38,494 nt of DNA from an uncultured Bacteroidales bacterium. GTDB taxonomy: Bacteria; Bacteroidota; Bacteroidia; Bacteroidales; Muribaculaceae. A program made the position numbers and the translations under genes. The notes under the pieces are model-generated. The model was given only the letters and a program-made list of their open reading frames with translations. It was not told the DNA's origin and made no database searches. The stretch lies in the NCBI GenBank assembly GCA_947175535.1, contig CAMWNF010000010.1, positions 1 to 38,494 on the forward strand, read 5' to 3'. Each line of letters starts with the position of its first letter. Positions within the stretch are counted from its first letter, which is position 1. Below are positions 34,036 through 38,494 of the stretch, piece by piece.

Positions 34036-34608
34036 ATGATTGACCTTGATGAAATAAAATCTGAATGGCTCGCACTTAAAGTTGAAAACGCCTCCCTTCA
34101 ACAGAAAAATAAAGAATTGACCCGGCGGCTCGTCGATGCACGTATCGCAAATAACCAACAGAAACTTGCGAAGAACTACCGTATCGGGTATATGGGATTA
34201 TGTTTTCCGCTTCTTGCATGGTTACTATATCAACTAATACATCCATCGGTCTATTTATGTATAATATACTCCGTCTATGGTATTATTCTTGGTCTGTTTG
34301 ACTTGTGGTTCATGGATTTTATAAAAAAAGCCGATTATACTACAATTTCGACAATCAATGCGCTTGAACATGCATCCAAGGTAGTCATCTATCAGAACTG
34401 GGCAACTATTGCAAGTATAATCGCCTGCATAGGTGTTCTGGCTCTTTTCTTCTATGAAATGGCACAATTGGGCGCAGACAATATAATATGGGGAGGTGTT
34501 ATCGGGGGTGTGATAGGTGGAATAATCGGTACGCGTAAATGTATCGATAATCATCGGCTTGCAAGACGCATGCTATCGGAATTACGCAATATAGAGGAGG
34601 AAGAATAA
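34036..34608 (+). CDS. Membrane protein with an N-terminal coiled coil, possible anti-sigma factor
   Basis: A 190-residue protein. Residues 1-45 are a charged helix with Leu at heptad spacing (LALKVENASLQQKNKELTRR), likely a cytosolic coiled coil. Four hydrophobic segments follow at about 51-68, 71-93, 122-141 and 149-166, the last with repeated Gly (GGVIGGVIGGIIG). No zinc-binding or FecR anti-sigma domain is recognised. It is translated just behind the ECF sigma factor, the position where anti-sigma partners are usually encoded, so that role is inferred. It ends 2 bases from the convergent LuxR-type gene. Confidence 0.75.
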   Translation: MIDLDEIKSEWLALKVENASLQQKNKELTRRLVDARIANNQQKLAKNYRIGYMGLCFPLLAWLLYQLIHPSVYLCIIYSVYGIILGLFDLWFMDFIKKADYTTISTINALEHASKVVIYQNWATIASIIACIGVLALFFYEMAQLGADNIIWGGVIGGVIGGIIGTRKCIDNHRLARRMLSELRNIEEEE

Positions 34609-34610
34609 GC

Positions 34611-35330
34611 TTAAATAAGGGAAAGGGCTTTTGCAACTTTACATGCCTCAAGAGAATTTCTGACCTGAAGTTTTGACAGGATAGCCTGACGATGACGGCT
34701 TACTGTATTTTTACTAATCATAAGTCCTTCAGCTATTTCAACGCTGGTTTTTCCAGCATCAATGTAAGTCAGCACCTGACGCTCTCTTCTGCTTAAAATG
34801 TTTTTATCAGTTTCTGATGTAAGTTCTTCTACGCGTCCCGTCATTGAATTTACAGCTACGCATTTCCCAGGAAAGTCTTGCCATTGACGCTCATATCTGC
34901 AAAGGGCATATCTTATTCCTTCGCAGTGTTCATCATATATATAATGCATGCGGTGAAGCACCTCCACACCTTTGAGATGGAGTTTAGCGGCAAAAAAATA
35001 CTGGCTTCTTTTCTTCCGCGGCAATAATCTTACAAAATTAAAGAAACGCAGTTCTCCGATATATTTTTCCTCTTGTTCCTCTCTACTGAGCATCGCTATG
35101 ATTCTATTTTCCCAAATGGATGATTCGTCCGTATAATCCGTCAATCCCAATTCCTTAGCAAAATCACTCAGAAATATTCGTGTCTTATGATAGCGGAGAT
35201 CACTAACGGCTACAATACAATTTTCAAACTGTGCTATGTGTCCGGCGTAACCGTATATATCACTCGAACAGTTACTGCTAACTGCCGCATGACAGAAAAG
35301 GTTGTTTTCCAATTCTCGCCGTTTATTCAT
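34611..35330 (-). CDS. LuxR-type transcriptional regulator
   Basis: A 239-residue protein. The last 62 residues are a LuxR/GerE helix-turn-helix: LSRRERQVLTYIDAGKTSVE followed by GLMISKNTVSRHRQAILSKL, with the usual Thr-Val-x-x-His. The first 170 residues, containing several Cys and Trp/Tyr, have no clear receiver motifs and resemble the PAS-like N-termini of orphan Bacteroidales regulators; the signal is unknown. It is divergent from the DUF1349 gene, with 100 bases between, and their -7 boxes abut (see findings). Confidence 0.85.
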   Translation of the reverse strand: MNKRRELENNLFCHAAVSSNCSSDIYGYAGHIAQFENCIVAVSDLRYHKTRIFLSDFAKELGLTDYTDESSIWENRIIAMLSREEQEEKYIGELRFFNFVRLLPRKKRSQYFFAAKLHLKGVEVLHRMHYIYDEHCEGIRYALCRYERQWQDFPGKCVAVNSMTGRVEELTSETDKNILSRRERQVLTYIDAGKTSVEIAEGLMISKNTVSRHRQAILSKLQVRNSLEACKVAKALSLI

Positions 35331-35355
35331 TTCTAAAAATGGTTATTTATAATTA

Positions 35356-35386
35356 TTGATTGTATCGTGAAATAGTAATATTTTTG
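35356..35386 (+). promoter_or_regulatory. Promoter of the DUF1349 gene
   Basis: TTG (35356-35358), 20 bases, then TATTTTTG (35379-35386), matching the -33 and -7 pattern. Transcription would start near 35393, 38 bases before the start codon. It directly abuts the opposing -7 box of the LuxR-type gene. Confidence 0.65.
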
Positions 35387-35394
35387 CAAAGATA
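35387..35394 (-). promoter_or_regulatory. -7 box of the LuxR-type gene, facing the DUF1349 promoter
   Basis: TATCTTTG on the minus strand (35394-35387) matches TAnnTTTG; no good -33 element lies upstream. The start codon is 57 bases further. The two polymerases could not sit here together. Confidence 0.45.
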
Positions 35395-35430
35395 AAAAAC
35401 GTTCAACTTATTACGAATACAAAAAGACTA

Positions 35431-36084
35431 ATGAATATTAAATCATTTTTTACTGTTGCAGCCCTTGTCGCTGTAAACTGTGCGTTCGGTCAGACTCTTG
35501 AAAAGATGAATTGGTTCAATGAACCGTCAGAGTGGAACATCAATAACAGCACTCTTTCGATGTTTGTCACTCCCAAAAGCGACTATTGGAGAATTTCGCA
35601 TTATGGGTTCACAGTCGATGACGCGCCTTTCTATTATGCGGAATATGGCGGTGAATTCGAGGCAAAAGTCAAAATCAAAGGCGATTATAAAGTCCGTTTC
35701 GATCAGGCTGGACTTATGCTGAGAATCGACCATGAAAATTATATTAAAACCGGAATCGAATTCGTCGACGGAAAATACAATCTCAGCACTGTTGTCTCCC
35801 ACACAACTTCAGACTGGAGTGTAATCGCGCTTGACCGACCAGTTGAATACATTTGGATTAAAGCGGTCAGACGTCTTGATGCAGTTGAAATATTCTATTC
35901 ATTCGATGACAAGGAATACCATATGATGCGCAACGCATGGATGGCTGCGAATTGTCCGATGAAAATCGGTATGTTCGCCGCATGTCCGGATGGTGACGGC
36001 TTCAATGTCACTTTCTCAGATTTCTCGGTAAAACATCTCCCTGACGCAACCCGAACAAAATGGCTTGAGCAAAATCAAGAATAA
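35431..36084 (+). CDS. Secreted DUF1349 protein
   Basis: A 217-residue protein with a signal peptide (MNIKSFFTVAALVAVNCAFGQ), hence exported. The rest is a DUF1349 domain, a concanavalin-like beta-sandwich: DYWRISHYGFTVDDAPFYYA, QAGLMLRIDHENYIKTGIEF and FYSFDDKEYHMMR are the conserved segments. The family resembles carbohydrate-binding or glycosidase-associated domains, but catalytic activity is not established. The clear own promoter, the convergent terminator and the facing LuxR regulator suggest it is controlled separately, perhaps by that regulator. Confidence 0.88.
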   Translation: MNIKSFFTVAALVAVNCAFGQTLEKMNWFNEPSEWNINNSTLSMFVTPKSDYWRISHYGFTVDDAPFYYAEYGGEFEAKVKIKGDYKVRFDQAGLMLRIDHENYIKTGIEFVDGKYNLSTVVSHTTSDWSVIALDRPVEYIWIKAVRRLDAVEIFYSFDDKEYHMMRNAWMAANCPMKIGMFAACPDGDGFNVTFSDFSVKHLPDATRTKWLEQNQE

Positions 36085-36104
36085 ATTGAGTACTATTGTA
36101 TGAT

Positions 36105-36135
36105 AAGAGCCTGTTTTGTTTTGAAACAGGCTCTT
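36105..36135. terminator. Bidirectional terminator between DUF1349 and cyclophilin-like genes
   Basis: A perfect 12-base stem (36105-36116 with 36124-36135) with a 7-base loop, between two convergent genes. T-rich sequence follows on the plus strand. Confidence 0.85.
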
Positions 36136-36137
36136 TG

Positions 36138-36686
36138 TTATTTTATAATCGTTTTTATTCCGTCTATGATATAAATTCCCGGTCTGAGAGGTCGACCTAT
36201 GATTACATTGCCTTTCAAATCATATACGGTTTGGGGAACATTTTTATCAGATATATTTTCTTCTATTCCGGAAGTTCCGGGCAAAGATATTGTCATGGTT
36301 ATGTTTCCTGTACCAAGAAATTTTCTCACGTTCTCTACGGTCGCATTATCAATTCTGCCGAGTCGTGTATAACTCCAGGAATTCGAGCCGTAGAAAATCA
36401 CGATATTATTACCCTGATACAACATGATGTCTCCTGCTTCGGTAGTTATCTGAGTATTAGAGGTCAATAGTGACTGAGGAAGAGGACCGACCTTTTCAAA
36501 TCCTCCGTAATCACTCATTCTGACTGTAATCGGATTAATGGAAAGCATCGACAACAGTTCCTTTGTTGCTTCGTTGTCTGCTAATGTTGCTGTAACAGAC
36601 TCATTATTGACCGTAAGTAATATTTTTGTCTGCGCGGAAATCATAAAAGAGCCACATAGCATTAAACAAAACAGTAATTTTCTCAT
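36138..36686 (-). CDS. Secreted cyclophilin-like fold protein with a type IX-like C-terminal tail
   Basis: A 182-residue protein with a signal peptide ([19 protein letters not shown]). Residues 22-130 match the cyclophilin-like fold family: [51 protein letters not shown] and [11 protein letters not shown]. True proline-isomerase residues are not evident and the activity is unknown. The last 34 residues ([20 protein letters not shown] and on) have the YDLxG and PGIY elements of the C-terminal tails recognised by type IX secretion. It is third in an operon; its ATG overlaps the stop of the acetyltransferase by 3 of 4 bases (ATGA). Confidence 0.82.
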   Translation of the reverse strand: MRKLLFCLMLCGSFMISAQTKILLTVNNESVTATLADNEATKELLSMLSINPITVRMSDYGGFEKVGPLPQSLLTSNTQITTEAGDIMLYQGNNIVIFYGSNSWSYTRLGRIDNATVENVRKFLGTGNITMTISLPGTSGIEENISDKNVPQTVYDLKGNVIIGRPLRPGIYIIDGIKTIIK

Positions 36687-37246
36687 ATCGTTTTGATTAT
36701 CTTTGCAGGAATACCGCCTACAATCGTACGGGCAGGAACATCTTTATTCACGACTGCACCTGCAGCTACAATAGCCCCCTCTCCTATCGTCACACCTTGT
36801 AGAATAGTTACGTTTGCACCAATCCAGACTTTATCGCAAATCTTAACAGGAGCAGGAATCATATCAGCACGGTGCGACGGATCCATCGCATGATTGAGTG
36901 TCGCTATCACACAATTATGACCGACGAGAACATCATCGCGGATTGTTATGCCACCCTGGTCCTGAAACTTACAGCCGGAATTGATAAAAACTCGTTTCCC
37001 GAAGCGAATGTTTTTTCCGCAGTCCGTGTAAAACGGAGGAAAAAGTCCGAAACTTTCGTGAACCTCCGCTCCCGTCAACTCGGACATCAGGGCGATAATC
37101 TCTTCGTGATTATGGAATGCATTATTTATCTCCATAGTAATTCGTATGGCTTCCTGGCTAAGTTCATGCATTTTAGCATGAACCGGAGAACCACCGGGGA
37201 TATTTTCTCCGGTCGCCATAATATCTAAGAATTCCTTTGTCGTCAT
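36683..37246 (-). CDS. Sugar O-acetyltransferase, maltose/galactoside acetyltransferase family
   Basis: A 187-residue left-handed beta-helix enzyme using acetyl-CoA, cytosolic. The N-terminal segment and [20 protein letters not shown], the catalytic-His stretch [18 protein letters not shown], and [20 protein letters not shown] form the hexapeptide core of the LacA/Maa/NodL group. The acceptor could be a sugar such as maltose or galactoside but is not determined. It overlaps the hydrolase upstream and the cyclophilin-like gene downstream by ATGA in both cases, which implies translational coupling. Confidence 0.92.
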   Translation of the reverse strand: MTTKEFLDIMATGENIPGGSPVHAKMHELSQEAIRITMEINNAFHNHEEIIALMSELTGAEVHESFGLFPPFYTDCGKNIRFGKRVFINSGCKFQDQGGITIRDDVLVGHNCVIATLNHAMDPSHRADMIPAPVKICDKVWIGANVTILQGVTIGEGAIVAAGAVVNKDVPARTIVGGIPAKIIKTI

Positions 37247-38313
37247 TTCAGATATTCTTTATAGAAAGCAGCAATTTCGTCAAATGGTATTTTCTCAAGA
37301 TTATCATACAAATCACAATGAGTTGCATCTTTTACTGTCAACATCTGTTTGTTGTCTCCCCTCAATTTTGCGAAAGTATCTTTACCGAAGTAATAGGAAT
37401 GAGCCTTTTCTCCATGCACTATCAGCACTGCACTCTCCAATTCACCGGCATAATCATAGAATTTGAAATTCATGAAAGGCAGTACAGACGTCATGTTCCA
37501 ACCGTTAGTTGAATTACCTGAACGCGGATGAAAGCCACGAGATGTTTTATAATATGCATGGTAATCTTTTACAAACTGAGGAGCGTCGTCAGGGAGCGGG
37601 TCAACCACACCACCAGCACGCTGATAGCTACCGTTGCGATAGTCCTCTGTGCGCTGTGCGGCAAGAGACTTACGCGCCGCATTGCGTTTATCTGCTGAAT
37701 CGTCAGCATCAAAATAACCGTTGGCACTCACACGGGTCATATCATACATCGTCGACGCGACTGTCGCTTTTATACGGGGGTCATTAATCGCAGTTTGAAT
37801 CGCAATACCACCCCATCCGCAGACACCAAGGATGCCGATTCTTTCAGCATCGACATCAGGATGAACCGAAAGAAAGTCCACAGCCGCTGAGAAATCTTCC
37901 GTATTGATATCGGGAGATGCGACACGGCGTGGTTCGCCCCCGCTTTCGCCCGTAAATGACGGATCAAATGCAATCGTCAGGTACCCACGCTCGGCAAGTT
38001 GCTGCGCATAAAGTCCGCTCGACTGTTCCTTTACGGCTCCAAACGGACCGCTAATGGCAATTGCAGGAAGTTTCCCCTTAAAATTCTTAGGTTTATACAT
38101 ATCAGCGGCAATCGTTATGCCGTAACGGTTTACGAAAGTCACTTTAGAATGATTTACTTTATCGCTTTCAGGGAAAACTTTATCCCATTCCTGAGTCAGA
38201 GTAAGCTGCTCTTTCTGAGCAAGCGAAGTGTTTGTGTTTGGATTAATCATATTCCGGGAATTAACAGTGAGTGCTCCTGCAAGCAGGATTGTTGTAAATA
38301 TTATCTGTTTCAT
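37243..38313 (-). CDS. Secreted alpha/beta hydrolase with a cysteine nucleophile
   Basis: A 356-residue hydrolase. I place the start at ATG 38313, which gives a signal peptide [19 protein letters not shown] and fits the promoter; a frame open from 38388 would start upstream of the promoter. [11 protein letters not shown] and the nucleophile elbow GVCGWGG place it in the DLH/YcjY-like group. The nucleophile is Cys165 where serine is usual, and His332 in ATHCDLYD is the probable catalytic His. The substrate is unknown; a lactone, ester or acyl group is likely. It is the first gene of the operon with the acetyltransferase and cyclophilin-like gene. Confidence 0.9.
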   Translation of the reverse strand: MKQIIFTTILLAGALTVNSRNMINPNTNTSLAQKEQLTLTQEWDKVFPESDKVNHSKVTFVNRYGITIAADMYKPKNFKGKLPAIAISGPFGAVKEQSSGLYAQQLAERGYLTIAFDPSFTGESGGEPRRVASPDINTEDFSAAVDFLSVHPDVDAERIGILGVCGWGGIAIQTAINDPRIKATVASTMYDMTRVSANGYFDADDSADKRNAARKSLAAQRTEDYRNGSYQRAGGVVDPLPDDAPQFVKDYHAYYKTSRGFHPRSGNSTNGWNMTSVLPFMNFKFYDYAGELESAVLIVHGEKAHSYYFGKDTFAKLRGDNKQMLTVKDATHCDLYDNLEKIPFDEIAAFYKEYLK

Positions 38314-38331
38314 ATCATCACGTTTATTATG

Positions 38332-38363
38332 CAAAATTAATACAGATATCTCTCTATCAACAA
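38332..38363 (-). promoter_or_regulatory. Promoter of the hydrolase operon
   Basis: On the minus strand TAATTTTG (38339-38332) matches TAnnTTTG; TTGTTG at 38363-38358 offers a -33 TTG at 18 or 21 bases. Transcription starts near 38325, 12 bases before ATG 38313, which excludes the longer reading frame start. Confidence 0.6.
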
Positions 38364-38404
38364 CCATATTTACGGTAATAAATACCATAAATCATATCTA
38401 AAAA

Positions 38405-38441
38405 CGAAAAAAGAGGGTCACTGCTTATGCAGCGACCCTTG
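38405..38441 (-). terminator. Terminator of a minus-strand gene at the right edge
   Basis: In the minus direction an inverted repeat whose arms carry GGGTCGCTGC and GCAGTGACCC (one mismatch) and a short loop is followed by T-rich sequence (TCTTTTTTCGTTTT). It lies 30 bases after the probable last codons at 38471-38494. Confidence 0.75.
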
Positions 38442-38470
38442 CAATGGTAAAATATAGGTTAGAGATGCGG

Positions 38471-38494
38471 TCAGCTCTCTTTGATACCGGGATC
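38471..38494 (-). CDS. Last codons of an unidentified minus-strand gene
   Basis: The minus strand reads Asp-Pro-Gly-Ile-Lys-Glu-Ser and then TGA, ahead of the terminator. With so few residues no family can be named. Two other frames are open to the edge but run through the terminator, which makes this frame the more likely. Confidence 0.4.
   Translation of the reverse strand, partial: DPGIKES

Noticed and set aside
1-38494. Mobile elements, CRISPR arrays, tRNA or rRNA genes
   Set aside because: No transposase, integrase, direct-repeat array or RNA gene pattern was recognised on either strand.

Overview
The window looks like chromosomal core DNA of a gut-type Bacteroidales bacterium; family Muribaculaceae is a reasonable guess but cannot be proved here. 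The signs are Bacteroidota-style promoters (a -7 box TAnnTTTG, some with TTTG or TTG 19-20 bases upstream), little use of Shine-Dalgarno sites, moderate GC content, and typical families: a GldB-like lipoprotein, a DPE2-type MalQ with two starch-binding modules, class II ribonucleotide reductase, pyruvate phosphate dikinase, a TonB-dependent receptor, a YitT protein, and a C-terminal tail resembling type IX secretion domains. I see no phage, insertion sequence, CRISPR array, tRNA or rRNA.

Layout. 1-2050: end of menA, then overlapping pyrK and pyrD with a terminator. 2049-5602: an AraC regulator divergent from an aldo/keto reductase, a flavodoxin and a DUF362 lipoprotein, which together look like a redox cassette. 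5642-8113: an XRE regulator and a TonB-dependent receptor. 8135-13193: nrdJ, a nitroreductase and dnaA, with a long structured leader upstream of nrdJ. 13194-15610: a structured gap, then mlaD and a cell-wall amidase. 15772-17341: GldB-like lipoprotein and a thioredoxin-fold protein without its catalytic cysteines. 17348-19943: YitT protein, divergent from zinc-uptake genes znuA and znuC, with no permease beside them. 19951-23225: a GNAT acetyltransferase and ppdK. 23451-26502: a four-gene minus-strand operon (thrC, small unknown, PlsC-like acyltransferase, omega-amidase-like nitrilase) behind a very good promoter. 26771-30657: gyrA and a TPR protein. 30702-33498: malQ with promoter and terminator. 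33526-35330: ECF sigma factor with a coiled-coil membrane protein, meeting a LuxR-type regulator. 35431-38313: DUF1349 protein and a tightly coupled operon of secreted hydrolase, sugar O-acetyltransferase and cyclophilin-like protein. At the right edge lie a terminator and probably the last codons of another minus-strand gene.

Most of the window is housekeeping: pyrimidine, menaquinone and threonine synthesis, dNTP supply, replication initiation, DNA supercoiling, glycolysis/gluconeogenesis and maltose or glycogen use. The more unusual parts are the two small secreted or redox gene sets (2-5.5 kb and 36-38.3 kb), which may serve related chemistry, the flavodoxin whose lipoprotein signal has no ordinary start codon, the nrdJ leader, the DGSS thioredoxin-fold protein, and two promoters whose -7 boxes face each other at 35379-35394. 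No clearly new defence or mobile system was found.
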